Shown here one piece after another: positions 21,643-30,281 of a stretch of 64,000 nt of DNA. Under the pieces are notes generated by a model. It was not told the origin of the DNA. It made no database searches and saw only the letters and a list, made by a program, of their open reading frames with translations. The translations under genes and the position numbers were made by a program. Position 1 is the first letter of the stretch, and every line of letters begins with the position of its first letter. Source of the stretch: an uncultured Propionibacteriaceae bacterium (lineage in GTDB: Bacteria > Actinomycetota > Actinomycetes > Propionibacteriales > Propionibacteriaceae); the NCBI GenBank assembly GCA_945911015.1, contig CAMDZW010000008.1, positions 53,882-117,881 on the forward strand, in the 5' to 3' direction.

Positions 21643-22248
21643 GCCGCATCGATGTGAAGACCTGGCCCGACTACCGAGCCAAGCAGGGCCGCTTCGATGT
21701 GGTCGATCTGCCGACCCGTAGCTATCTGATGATCGATGGGCACGGCGACCCGAACACCGAACCCTTCGCCGAAGCGATCGAGACCCTCTATCCCGCGGCA
21801 TACACCGCGAAGTTCGCCGCCAAGCGTGAGCTGGGGGTCGACTGTGTCGTACCGCCCGCTGGAGGGGCTGTGGTGGGCCGAGGACATGGACGCCTTCACC
21901 ACGGACCGGGACAAGTCACAGTGGGACTGGACCCTCATGCTCCTCACTCCCGACGCGTGGCCAACTGACCTGGTCGAAGCCGCCATCCGTACCGTCGCGG
22001 AGAAGAAGTCACCACCCAGGATCGGTGACCTGCGGCATGCTCAGCTGACCGAGGGCCGCTGCGTGCAGACCCTTCACGTCGGTTCCTTCGATGACGAGGA
22101 TGAAGTGTTGGAAACCATGCACCACAAGGAAATCCATGACCGCAGGTGGGCCATGACCGGTCGTCACCACGAGATCTATCTCAGTGACTTCCGACGGGTT
22201 GCCGAGCAACGACGTCGCACGATTGTGCGGCAACCGATCACACAGTGA
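21639..22248 (+). pseudogene. GyrI-like domain protein, disrupted by one frameshift
   Basis: The gene starts at ATG 21639, overlapping the CPBP stop. The first ~72 residues (DVKTWPDYRAKQGRFDVVDL, YLMIDGHGDPN, YPAAYTAKFAAK) are in one frame up to VVPP; the family sequence then resumes in another frame at LEGLWWAEDMDAFTTDRDKSQ and runs to TIVRQPITQ at 22248. One surplus base in 21852-21858 (CCGCCCG) explains the switch. GyrI-like proteins bind small molecules and often accompany regulators. Without the shift it would be ~202 residues. Sequencing error cannot be excluded. Confidence 0.85.
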
Positions 22249-24394
22249 GCAGCACCAGTTCCCGGGTGGCCCGGGTCATCGCGACATAGCGGTCGACCGT
22301 CCCGACCAGGTCGTCCGATTTCGGCTGGTCGCCGACCACCACGACCAGATCGAATTCGAGTCCTTTGGACCCGGCAGCCGACAACACCTGCACCCGATCT
22401 TGCGGCGCCAGGTCCACCTCGCCGATCACACCGACGGTGCCCTCCGCATGGTCGGCGAGCCACTGGTCAACGATCAGCTGCAGCTCGTTCGCCTCGGCCC
22501 GGCGGACCTCGATCCCGCTGTCCCGGATCGACGTCGGCACATTGGCATCGGGCAGGACCGCACGGATCACCGGTTCGGCCGCGGCCATCACCTCGGACGG
22601 TGTGCGGTAGTTGACGTCCAGTTGACGGTGGTCGACCGTCCCGAACCCGAGCCGCTCCAGCCGCTCGGTCCAAGTCTCGGTGAAGCCGGTCCGCGCCTGG
22701 GCCCTGTCCCCCACCACGGTGAAGCTGCGGGAGGGGCAGCGTCGGATCAACATCTGCCACTGGGCGTCACTGAGCTCCTGCGCTTCATCCACGATGATGT
22801 GGACGTACGGTCCGGCAAGCTTCTCGGGCTCGGGCAGAGGCACCCGGGCCGTGTCGATCAGTGCCTCGCGCAGATCCTGGCCATGGAGCATCTTCAGATT
22901 GCCCTCGCCGTCGTCATAGACCTCGCCTTCGATGATCTCGTCGATGACCGCGGCCCGTTCGGCACGTTCCACGGACTCCGCCGCAGCGCGACGGTTCTGT
23001 TCCCGTACGGCTTCGGGTTCGCCGATCCTGGCGCGGGCAGCATCGAGCAGCGGCAGATCACTCAGCGTCCACGCCTGCGGGTCGTCTCGCTGCAACAGAC
23101 TGATCTCGTCGGCGCTCAACCACGGTGCACATCGCCGCAGATAGGCCCGTACGGACCAGAGGTCCCCGACCAACTCGGCTGGGTCGATCAACGGCCAGGC
23201 CCGACTGAACGCCCGGGTGAAGGACTTGTTCCGGCGCAGGGAAGCGGCCACCATGGCGTCGGTGACATCGTCGAGCTCGGGATGCTTGTCGATGATGAGT
23301 CCGACCAATGTCTCCCACACCTGGGCCCGGGCCTCATTGTGATTCAGGCCAGGCTCGACCGAGGAGAAAGCGGCCGCCCAATCGTCGGTGTCGACTTCGA
23401 CCTCGTCCCAATCGGTCTCGACCAGAAGGGTTTCGGTCGGTGCCTCCTCATAGAGGCGGATCGCCGGTTCGATCGCTGCCGCCATCCGGGCATCCTCCTT
23501 CAATCGAGCCACCTCAGGGTCGGTCTCCGGGTCGGCGCTGGCCCCTTCGGCGAGCAGATCGGGGATGGTGCACAGGCGGACTCCGTCCTCGCCCAGGCTC
23601 GGCAGCACATCGGAGACATAGGCCAGATACCGATGGTGGGGACCGACGACCAACACCCCACCGCGACGACCCTCCAGTCGGGGGTCGGAGTGCAGCAGAT
23701 AGGCAGCCCGATGCAGAGCGACCACGGTCTTACCGGTGCCGGGACCGCCGTCGACGACCAGCGCGCCATGGGACGAGGACCGGATGATCGCGTCCTGGTC
23801 GGTCTGCAGGGTTGCGAGTACGTCTCGCATCTGAGGCGACCGGCTGGCGCCCAGACTGGCGATGAAGGCGGACTCGTCATCGAGGTTCGGTCCGGTGTCG
23901 GCCTCGCCGGCAAGGATCTCGTCCCAGTAGTCGGTGATCTGTCCGGCCGTCCAGCGATAGCGGCGGCGGCTGACCAGACCCATCGGATGAGCTCGGGTCG
24001 CGGCGAAGAACGGTTCGGCCGCCGGCGCACGCCAGTCAACCAGCAACGGGGTGCCGGTCCGGTCGACGAGTCCGATCCGGCCGATGTGGACCGGTGCACT
24101 GCCGTCGGCCGGCACCATGCGACCCAGACAGATGTCGACATCGAAGCGCTCGAGCAGGCGTAGGCGTCGGGTCGTGGAGTGGATCTCCAGGTCGCGGTCG
24201 AGGGCTCGTGTCCCCTTGCCGGCCGCCTGTTTGCGAAGGTCGGCGAGGTTCGTCTCGAGGGTGGCGATCTGGTCGGCCAGGCAGTCGGCAACTGCCTGCA
24301 AATGGCGCTCGTCGTCGCCGATGAGGGTGGGGTCGGCCTTGGCCGTTCGTGGGCCGGTCAGGTGGAAGATCGGGCCGGTGGTGTGGGTGGTCAC
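22238..24394 (-). CDS. helR: HelR-like RNA polymerase recycling ATPase (UvrD/HelD superfamily)
   Basis: 718 residues from GTG at 24394, with GGGAG six bases upstream. A long N-terminal coiled-coil arm (DERHLQAVADCLADQIATLE) precedes the helicase core: Walker A GGPGTGKT, Walker B VDEAQELS, NYRTPSEV, SKGLEFD and YVAMTRATRE. HelD-type proteins dislodge RNA polymerase from stalled complexes; HelR members also displace rifamycins. A 21-bp palindrome of rifamycin-associated-element form lies 43 bp upstream, in the orientation of this gene. The 3' end overlaps the convergent GyrI-like gene by 11 bp. Confidence 0.85.
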   Translation of the reverse strand: MTTHTTGPIFHLTGPRTAKADPTLIGDDERHLQAVADCLADQIATLETNLADLRKQAAGKGTRALDRDLEIHSTTRRLRLLERFDVDICLGRMVPADGSAPVHIGRIGLVDRTGTPLLVDWRAPAAEPFFAATRAHPMGLVSRRRYRWTAGQITDYWDEILAGEADTGPNLDDESAFIASLGASRSPQMRDVLATLQTDQDAIIRSSSHGALVVDGGPGTGKTVVALHRAAYLLHSDPRLEGRRGGVLVVGPHHRYLAYVSDVLPSLGEDGVRLCTIPDLLAEGASADPETDPEVARLKEDARMAAAIEPAIRLYEEAPTETLLVETDWDEVEVDTDDWAAAFSSVEPGLNHNEARAQVWETLVGLIIDKHPELDDVTDAMVAASLRRNKSFTRAFSRAWPLIDPAELVGDLWSVRAYLRRCAPWLSADEISLLQRDDPQAWTLSDLPLLDAARARIGEPEAVREQNRRAAAESVERAERAAVIDEIIEGEVYDDGEGNLKMLHGQDLREALIDTARVPLPEPEKLAGPYVHIIVDEAQELSDAQWQMLIRRCPSRSFTVVGDRAQARTGFTETWTERLERLGFGTVDHRQLDVNYRTPSEVMAAAEPVIRAVLPDANVPTSIRDSGIEVRRAEANELQLIVDQWLADHAEGTVGVIGEVDLAPQDRVQVLSAAGSKGLEFDLVVVVGDQPKSDDLVGTVDRYVAMTRATRELVLLTV

Positions 24395-24437
24395 ATCTGC
24401 TCCCTGTCGTGCGAGGAAGCGATTCTGCCCCACACCT

Positions 24438-24458
24438 GGGGCCTTGCCGCAAGGCCCC
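24438..24458 (-). promoter_or_regulatory. Palindrome resembling the rifamycin-associated element (RAE)
   Basis: Perfect 10-bp arms GGGGCCTTGC and GCAAGGCCCC surround one central base, G on the helR strand. The 19-bp RAE, as I recall it, is GGGGCTTGCGGCAAGCCCC; this site equals it with one extra C/G pair inserted in each arm. It lies between helR and the divergent AraC gene and overlaps the latter's -35 (TTGCCG). Confidence 0.7.
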
Positions 24459-24472
24459 CCATCGGCTATAAC
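24444..24472 (+). promoter_or_regulatory. Promoter of the AraC gene
   Basis: -35 TTGCCG (24444-24449), 17-bp spacer, -10 TATAAC (24467-24472). The predicted start coincides with the GTG at 24479, giving a leaderless message. The -35 lies inside the RAE-like palindrome. Confidence 0.65.
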
Positions 24473-24478
24473 CTTGTA

Positions 24479-24904
24479 GTGGCAGGAAGTTCTGATCTCG
24501 AAGAGTTGCGTCGGTTGCGCCGAGTGCGGGACCGCATCGACCGCGACCACGATCTCCCCCTCAACGTTCCCGAGCTGGCCCGCGAGGTCGCCATGTCAGC
24601 CGGACATCTGAGCCGTCGGTTCAAGCAGGCCTATGGCGAGTCGCCGTACCAGTATCTGATGACCCGACGCATCGAGCGGGCCAAGAACCTCCTGCGCCGC
24701 GGAGATCTCAGCGTCACCGAGATCTGCTTCACTGTTGGGTTCTCGTCACTGGGCACTTTCAGCACCCGCTTCAGCGAGCTGGTCGGTATGCCGCCGAGCG
24801 CCTACCGCACGAAGAGGGGAGACGAAACTGCGGGACTGTCCCCGTGCATCAGCAAGGAAATCTCGCGACCGGTCAGGAATCGAGAAGTCCCCGACCCGCG
24901 CTGA
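24479..24904 (+). CDS. AraC family regulator (DNA-binding domain only)
   Basis: 141 residues from GTG at 24479. Nearly the whole protein is a two-helix-turn-helix AraC domain (NVPELAREVAMSAGHLSRRFK; VTEICFTVGFSSLGTFSTRF; GMPPSAYR), with no separate sensor domain. Such short AraC proteins are commonly paired with a VOC protein, as here: the VOC ATG is 17 bp downstream. The VOC protein or an unknown ligand may be the sensor. The promoter shares the palindrome in front of helR. Confidence 0.87.
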   Translation: MAGSSDLEELRRLRRVRDRIDRDHDLPLNVPELAREVAMSAGHLSRRFKQAYGESPYQYLMTRRIERAKNLLRRGDLSVTEICFTVGFSSLGTFSTRFSELVGMPPSAYRTKRGDETAGLSPCISKEISRPVRNREVPDPR

Positions 24905-24921
24905 GGTCTAGCGTTGCCGCC

Positions 24922-25332
24922 ATGAATCTCACCATCGATTGTTCCTTCCTGCCCCACGAGGATGCTGATGCCTCGCTCGCCTTCTACCGCGATGTGCTCG
25001 GTTTCGAGGTCCGTCTCGATGTCGGAGCCAAGAACATGCGCTGGATCACCGTCGGCCCTGCCGGCCAGCCCGACACCTCGGTCGTCCTCCAGCCGGCCGT
25101 CATCGACGGGATCGGCATCAGCGAGTCCGAGGCCGACGCCATCCGGACTCTGATGGCCAAGGGCCTGTTCGCCGCCCTCAACCTGGCCACTGATGACGTG
25201 GACACCACCTTCGCCGCTCTCGAGGGCAAGGGTGCCGACGTCGTCCAAGAGCCGATGGACCAGCCGTACGGAGTGCGGGACTGTGCCCTGCGGGACCCAG
25301 CCGGCAACCTGGTCCGCATCAAGCAGAAGTGA
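24922..25332 (+). CDS. VOC (glyoxalase/bleomycin-resistance) family protein
   Basis: 136 residues from ATG at 24922; TAGCGT ends seven bases upstream, so it also has its own leaderless promoter. Two beta-alpha-beta-beta-beta modules are visible (DASLAFYRDVLGFEVRLDVG; TTFAALEGKGADVVQEPMDQPYGVRDCALRDPAGN in pieces). VOC proteins bind metals or sequester antibiotics; the function here is unknown. It forms a pair with the upstream AraC gene. Confidence 0.87.
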   Translation: MNLTIDCSFLPHEDADASLAFYRDVLGFEVRLDVGAKNMRWITVGPAGQPDTSVVLQPAVIDGIGISESEADAIRTLMAKGLFAALNLATDDVDTTFAALEGKGADVVQEPMDQPYGVRDCALRDPAGNLVRIKQK

Positions 25333-25440
25333 GGCACCGCGGATCTGCAGGTTGACTGTGTCGGCCTTGATCTGGCCGGCGGACGAGTAGGCTGTGCCCG
25401 GGCACCCCTGCGCGCCGCCTGACCGCCGGAAGAAGGACCG

Positions 25441-25932
25441 ATGAGCTACCTGCCGATTGCACCGCACCAGAACTCTGGTGCGCACATCGCAATCTCGTGG
25501 GTCGTGGCGGTGTTCACCGCGTTCTACATGTTGCCGTGGGCGATCGCCGCGACCCGCCACAAGCAGAACACCGGCACCATCGCCGCTCTCAACCTGCTGC
25601 TCGGCTGGACCGGCGTCGGTTGGATCATCTCCCTCGTGCTGGCCTGCCTGGCCGATCCGGTCCAATACATCGCCAGCCCGCATGTCGCCGCTTCCTACCA
25701 CGTGGCACCCATGGCCGCGCTGCCTCCGGGCCACGTCTACGGTCAGGGCCCCTACGGACAGACGCCGTACGCCCAGAGCCCCTATGCGCAGAATCCGTAC
25801 GGCGTCTCGTACGGACATGATCCCTATGGCAGCCCGTACGGCCCCCCACCGGCCGAGGCCGCCGAACCGAGTGGATACGTCGGCTCGGCCGATTTCGACC
25901 CCGACCGCCGTGACGGGCAGGCCCACTGGTGA
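25441..25932 (+). CDS. Superinfection-immunity-like membrane protein with PY-rich tail
   Basis: 163 residues; AGAAGGA upstream of ATG. Residues 18-75 contain two membrane helices with the Imm-like pattern (FYMLPWAIA, NTGTIAALNLLLGWTGVGWI). Residues 95-140 are a disordered run of PYGQ/PYAQ repeats. Imm of phage T4 blocks DNA entry, but chromosomal relatives are widespread and mostly uncharacterised. Its stop overlaps the murT start by four bases, so it is in the lipid II amidation operon. I see no phage genes nearby. Confidence 0.75.
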   Translation: MSYLPIAPHQNSGAHIAISWVVAVFTAFYMLPWAIAATRHKQNTGTIAALNLLLGWTGVGWIISLVLACLADPVQYIASPHVAASYHVAPMAALPPGHVYGQGPYGQTPYAQSPYAQNPYGVSYGHDPYGSPYGPPPAEAAEPSGYVGSADFDPDRRDGQAHW

Positions 25933-27239
25933 GCCGGGCAGGACGAGGGTTGCGGCTTCGGCTGGCCACCCTGGCGGGTTCCCTTGCGCAGTGGGCATCG
26001 CGGGCGGCCGGCCGGGGCAGCGGTACCTCCATCCGCGGCCGACTGATCATGAAGGTCGATCCGGGCGCGCTGGGCAAATTGCTGACCGGCCGCCGTACGG
26101 TGCTGGTGTCGGGCACCAACGGCAAGACCACCACCACCCATTTTCTCGGTGCGGCGCTGTCGCAGTGGTCACAGCGGCAGGCTCCCCCACCGGGCGTGGT
26201 CACCAATGCCGACGGAGCAAACCTCCACCACGGGCTGGCCTCGGCACTGAGCGCTGCACCGAAGGCGCAGTTCGCGGCTCTGGAGACTGATGAGCGGGTC
26301 GTCCCTGATGCCATCAGGCTCGGTCACCCCGAGGTCGTGGTGATGTTGAACTTCAGCCGCGACCAGCTCGACCGCAACCACGAGATCAAACGTCTGGCCC
26401 GTGACTGGCGTGATGCCCTGGTTGAGGCCGTGGAGGCCGGCCCGGTCGTGGTGGCCAATGTCAATGAACCGCTGATCGTGTGGGCAGCGCAGTCGGCCCG
26501 CAAGGTCGTGTGGGTCGACACCGAGTCGGTGTGGACCGCCGACGCGGTGCTGTGCCCCGAGTGCGGGACGGTTCTGTCTCGCACCGAGCCGGGTGAAGCC
26601 GGCGACGGCGGTGAAGGCGGTGAAGGCGGCGACTGGTCGTGCAGCGATTGTGGACTCGCTCAGCCGGAGGCGAGCTGGTTGGTGCGTGGCACGGCGATCG
26701 TCGGCCCCGAGGGTGACCGTTGGGAAGCAGACCTCGGCGTGCCGGGCCGGTTCAACATCGCCAATGCGGCCTGTGCCCTGGCCGGGGCGGTCGAAATGGG
26801 GCTTGCGGCCGAGCCGGCGCTGGTCGCGATGAGGTCGGTCCGCGCACCCGCTGGCCGATTCGCGGTGACTGAGATCGCTGGAGTGTCGGCCCGGCTGATC
26901 TTGGCGAAGAACCCTGCCGGCTGGGCCGAGTCGTTGCCCTTGGCTGCCAGTGAACCGATCGTGCTGGCGGTCAGTTCCGAGGCCGCAGACGGCCGCGACA
27001 TCTCCTGGTTGTGGGATGTCGACTACGAACAGCTCGCCGGACGCCCAGTGATCGCCGCCGGGCCCCGCGCCTGGGACCTGTCGGTCCGGCTGGCCCACGC
27101 CGAGGTCGACCACCGGTGCATCCCCGATCTGGCCGCCGCGCTGGCTGCGGCGGGCCCGGCCTCACCCGATCAGCCGGTGGACGTGGTGTGCACCTACACC
27201 TGTTTCCAGTCGCTGCGTCGGATCGGAGGCCTGTCATGA
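25929..27239 (+). CDS. murT: Lipid II isoglutaminyl synthase, Mur ligase subunit MurT
   Basis: 436 residues from GTG at 25929. Mur ligase ATP loop GTNGKTTTT near residue 60, a DUF1727 C-terminal region, and an inserted zinc ribbon with CPEC and CSDC pairs separated by a Gly/Glu-rich loop (EAGDGGEGGEGGD). With GatD it amidates D-glutamate of lipid II to D-isoglutamine. It overlaps the gene before and gatD after by four bases each, so all three are coupled. Confidence 0.95.
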   Translation: MSRAGRGLRLRLATLAGSLAQWASRAAGRGSGTSIRGRLIMKVDPGALGKLLTGRRTVLVSGTNGKTTTTHFLGAALSQWSQRQAPPPGVVTNADGANLHHGLASALSAAPKAQFAALETDERVVPDAIRLGHPEVVVMLNFSRDQLDRNHEIKRLARDWRDALVEAVEAGPVVVANVNEPLIVWAAQSARKVVWVDTESVWTADAVLCPECGTVLSRTEPGEAGDGGEGGEGGDWSCSDCGLAQPEASWLVRGTAIVGPEGDRWEADLGVPGRFNIANAACALAGAVEMGLAAEPALVAMRSVRAPAGRFAVTEIAGVSARLILAKNPAGWAESLPLAASEPIVLAVSSEAADGRDISWLWDVDYEQLAGRPVIAAGPRAWDLSVRLAHAEVDHRCIPDLAAALAAAGPASPDQPVDVVCTYTCFQSLRRIGGLS

Positions 27240-27955
27240 GCGCACCGGTGCATGTGGTCGTGGTCTACCAGTCCCTGTTGGGGATCTATGGCGACCAGGG
27301 CAATGCGGCCGTGCTGCGGCGGCGCCTGCAGTGGCGCGGTGTCGACTGCACTGTCACTTTCGCCGAACCGGGCGTCCCGCTGCCGGACGACGCACAGATC
27401 TATCTGCTCGGCGGCGGCGAGGACGGAGCCCAGGTCGCGGCGGTCCGGGAGCTGTTGGCCGACGGCGGCCTCCACCGAGCCGTGGACCGGGGCGCTGCCG
27501 TCCTGGCCGTCTGCGCCGGTTACCAGATCATGGGCCGGTCGTTCACCGTGGGCCATGACGATCGGACTGTCGACGGGCTCGGTCTGCTCGACGTGACCAC
27601 CACCCGGGCCCAGACCCGTGCCGTCGGCGAGATCCTCACGCAGTGGGAGGGCCACGACGGTGACGAGGCATGGCTGACCGGATTCGAAAACCACGGAGGC
27701 CGTACGGTCCTCGGCCCGACCGCGGCCCCACTCGCCCGCGTCGTCCACGGGGTCGGCAACTGCGGGGACGGGACTGAGGGTGCGGTCGCCGGGTCGGTCA
27801 TCGGAACCTATCCGCACGGGCCGGTTCTGGTCCGCAATCCAGCCCTGGCTGACCATGTGCTGCGCCTGGGCACCGGGCTCGATCTGGAGCCGTTGGACGT
27901 CCCCGGCCTCGCCGAGCTGCGGGCCGAGCGGCTCGCCGCAGTGCGCGCCAGCTGA
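27236..27955 (+). CDS. gatD: Lipid II isoglutaminyl synthase, glutamine amidotransferase subunit GatD
   Basis: 239 residues from ATG at 27236 (ATGA overlap with murT). Class-I-like amidotransferase: nucleophile cysteine in AVCAGYQIMG near residue 94 and histidine in TYPHGPVL near residue 189. It supplies ammonia from glutamine to MurT. The gene ends 62 bp before tRNA-Lys. Confidence 0.95.
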   Translation: MSAPVHVVVVYQSLLGIYGDQGNAAVLRRRLQWRGVDCTVTFAEPGVPLPDDAQIYLLGGGEDGAQVAAVRELLADGGLHRAVDRGAAVLAVCAGYQIMGRSFTVGHDDRTVDGLGLLDVTTTRAQTRAVGEILTQWEGHDGDEAWLTGFENHGGRTVLGPTAAPLARVVHGVGNCGDGTEGAVAGSVIGTYPHGPVLVRNPALADHVLRLGTGLDLEPLDVPGLAELRAERLAAVRAS

Positions 27956-28017
27956 GGCCCTTCCTCGATTTGCTCGCGGTGCAGCCGAGGAGTATCGTTT
28001 CCTTTCGTGCTCAGCAC

Positions 28018-28089
<72 letters not shown>

Positions 28090-28094
28090 CAACT

Positions 28095-28126
28095 GCCCCC
28101 GTCCGGACATCCGGCGGGGGCTTTTT
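28095..28126 (+). terminator. Rho-independent terminator after tRNA-Lys
   Basis: Stem GCCCCCG (28095-28101) with CGGGGGC (28115-28121), an inner CCGG/CCGG pair around ACAT, one bulged T, then TTTTT. It separates tRNA-Lys from the convergent sugar transporter operon. Confidence 0.9.
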
Positions 28127-28141
28127 GCTCCCCGACTCGGG

Positions 28142-29101
28142 CTACTTCACCCCGCCTGCGGTGAGTCCAGCCACGATACGGCGCTGGAAGATCAGGACCA
28201 CGATCACCAGGGGCACGGTGACAATCACACCGGCGGCCATGATCGTCCCGTACGGAGTGTCGAAGCCGGTGACACCGGTGAACTTCGAAATCGCAACGGT
28301 CGCGGTGTTCATCTCGGTGGCCGAGCCGAAGGTCAGCGCGATCATGAACTCGTTCCACACCGCGATGAAGGTGATGATGGCGGTGGTGAACACCCCGGGC
28401 GCCGCGAGCGGCAGGATCACCTTGCGGAACGCCTGGCCGGGCGTGCAGCCGTCGACCATCGCGGCCTGCTCGAGTTCCACTGGCAGTTGTCGGAAGAACG
28501 CGGTCAGATTCCACACACACAGCGGGAGCGCGAAGGACAGGCTCGGCAGGATCAAGGCCTGATAGGTGTTCAGCCAGTCGAACGGGAACCAGACGTACCG
28601 TCCGGTGAACATCTTCAGCAGCGGGACCAACATGATCACGCCGGGAAACATCGACGTGGAGATGATCACCGCAAGCACCAGCCCCTTCAGGGCGAAACGC
28701 AGTCGCGCCAAGGCGTACGAGGCGATGATGCCGAGCACCAGGGTGAGCAGTGTGGTGGCGGTCGACACGATGACCGAGTTGAGCAGGGCTCGGCCGAAGT
28801 TGTTCTGTGCCGAGAACACCCCGGCGAAATTCTCGAACGACACCGGCCGCGGCAGGAAGTCGGTGCTGCGCCCCATGGACGGCAGCCGGAGCGAGGACAC
28901 CACCATCCAGTAGAACGGCAGCAGGCAATACACCACGATCACGATCATGCCGATCGCGACCGCGATGATCCCGATCCATTCCTTGGCCGAACGGCGCGGC
29001 TGACTCAGCCGGGCGACCTCCTCAGGACTGGTACGCGGCGGGCTCACATCAGGCCCCGGTGACGATGCGGGCGTGGGTGCAGTCATGGCCTCGTCGTTCA
29101 T
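28142..29101 (-). CDS. Carbohydrate ABC transporter permease (MalG type)
   Basis: 319 residues, six membrane segments after a ~40-residue cytoplasmic leader. The EAA loop that contacts the ATPase reads EQAAMVDGCTPGQAFRKVILPL. Family members form heterodimeric importers for oligosaccharides with a MalF-type partner, here the gene just upstream with a four-base overlap. No sugar ATPase gene is in the window, so a shared MsmK-like ATPase elsewhere is likely. Substrate is not readable; trehalose or maltose-type sugars are possible. Confidence 0.9.
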   Translation of the reverse strand: MNDEAMTAPTPASSPGPDVSPPRTSPEEVARLSQPRRSAKEWIGIIAVAIGMIVIVVYCLLPFYWMVVSSLRLPSMGRSTDFLPRPVSFENFAGVFSAQNNFGRALLNSVIVSTATTLLTLVLGIIASYALARLRFALKGLVLAVIISTSMFPGVIMLVPLLKMFTGRYVWFPFDWLNTYQALILPSLSFALPLCVWNLTAFFRQLPVELEQAAMVDGCTPGQAFRKVILPLAAPGVFTTAIITFIAVWNEFMIALTFGSATEMNTATVAISKFTGVTGFDTPYGTIMAAGVIVTVPLVIVVLIFQRRIVAGLTAGGVK

Positions 29102-30177
29102 GGCAGGTCTCCCGAGGTGATCGTGCGGCGCACCGGTGATCTCGTGGCTCGACCAGCCTTGCGACGTTTCCGCTGGGCTCGGATCGCAGCCGTTTCCTCG
29201 TCATTGATCACGTCGGCGCCCAAGAACTTCACGAAAAGGAATGACACCAGGACGATGAACAGGAACAAGATGATCGCGTACGCCGCTGCCGGCCCGTACC
29301 GACCCTGGGTGGCTTCGAGATAGGCGAAGATCGACATGGTCTCGGCGGAGTACTTGCCGAAGCCGCCCAGTCCGACGACCAGGTCAAACATCCGCATCGT
29401 GTCGAGCGTGCGGAACAGCACCGCCACCACCAGGGCTGGCTTGACCATCGGCAGGGTGATCCGCAGGAAGCTCTGCCATGCGTTCGCTCCGTCAACCTTG
29501 GCCGCTTCGTAGACCTCCGCCGGGATGGTCTGCAGACCGGCCAGAGTCAGCAGTCCGATGAACGGTGCGGTCTTCCACACATCGGCTATCACCACCGCCC
29601 AGAACAGCGGTAATCCGTCCGCGGTCCACAAAATGTGCTGACCGATGACCTTGTTCATGACCCCGGCCTCGTTGAAGATCAGGTTCCACATCATGGCCGA
29701 GACGATGGTCGGAACGGCCCAGGGGACAAGAATTCCGGCCCGCACGAAGGCACGGCCTCGAAAGGCCTTGGCCATGATCAGCGCCATCGCGACTCCGATG
29801 ACGGTTTCGAGCCCGACACAGATGATGGTGAACAGGCTGGTGTTGATGAACGAGTTCACCAAGCGGTCCATCTGGCCGAAGTTGCCGATGACCGGTGTGG
29901 GATTGCTGAAGATCCGGGTGAAGTTGTCCAGACCCGCAAAGTATTCGTACTTGCTGATCCGTCCGGTGTCGGGGTTGGTCTGTTCCCGGACCCCGAAGAA
30001 GGCTTCGCGCAGGGAGAGCAGCAGCGGGATCCCGACAATGACCACGATCACCACCATGGTCGGGCTGAGCAGGATCGCCGCCAGCCGGCCCTGCCCGTCG
30101 CTCAGCGCATTTTTCTTGCGCTTGGCCGGCCTCGCGGGGTCGGCGTTTCCGGATTGGCGGATGTCTGTGTCGGACAC
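29098..30177 (-). CDS. Carbohydrate ABC transporter permease (MalF type)
   Basis: 359 residues, six or seven membrane segments; EAA loop YEAAKVDGANAWQSFLRITLPM. Basic N- and C-terminal tails are cytoplasmic. It follows the binding-protein gene at 30282 after a 104-bp gap holding a stable hairpin, and overlaps the MalG-type gene. GAGG lies just before the start region (ACACGAGGAGGTGAGCG on the minus strand). Confidence 0.9.
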   Translation of the reverse strand: MSDTDIRQSGNADPARPAKRKKNALSDGQGRLAAILLSPTMVVIVVIVGIPLLLSLREAFFGVREQTNPDTGRISKYEYFAGLDNFTRIFSNPTPVIGNFGQMDRLVNSFINTSLFTIICVGLETVIGVAMALIMAKAFRGRAFVRAGILVPWAVPTIVSAMMWNLIFNEAGVMNKVIGQHILWTADGLPLFWAVVIADVWKTAPFIGLLTLAGLQTIPAEVYEAAKVDGANAWQSFLRITLPMVKPALVVAVLFRTLDTMRMFDLVVGLGGFGKYSAETMSIFAYLEATQGRYGPAAAYAIILFLFIVLVSFLFVKFLGADVINDEETAAIRAQRKRRKAGRATRSPVRRTITSGDLP

Positions 30178-30246
30178 CGCTCACCTCCTCGTGTCACGGC
30201 GAAGTTGTGGAAGAGACGGGAAATCCGTCGGACGCAGGGAACCCGA

Positions 30247-30271
30247 CGGGCGGGAGCGTGTCTCCCGCCCG
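30247..30271 (-). promoter_or_regulatory. Intercistronic hairpin between binding protein and permease genes
   Basis: Perfect 10-bp arms (30247-30256, 30262-30271; CGGGCGGGAG/CTCCCGCCCG) with a 5-base loop and no T-tract. It probably stabilises the upstream mRNA or attenuates transcription into the permeases, giving excess binding protein. Confidence 0.65.
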
Positions 30272-30281
30272 CCCACCTTGA

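Noticed and set aside
22184..24163. Long plus-strand open frame
   Set aside because: Antisense to helR, whose helicase motifs and Shine-Dalgarno are clear.
25441..25932. Imm-like gene as a sign of a prophage
   Set aside because: No integrase, structural or lysis genes nearby; the gene is fused by overlap to murT in a housekeeping operon.
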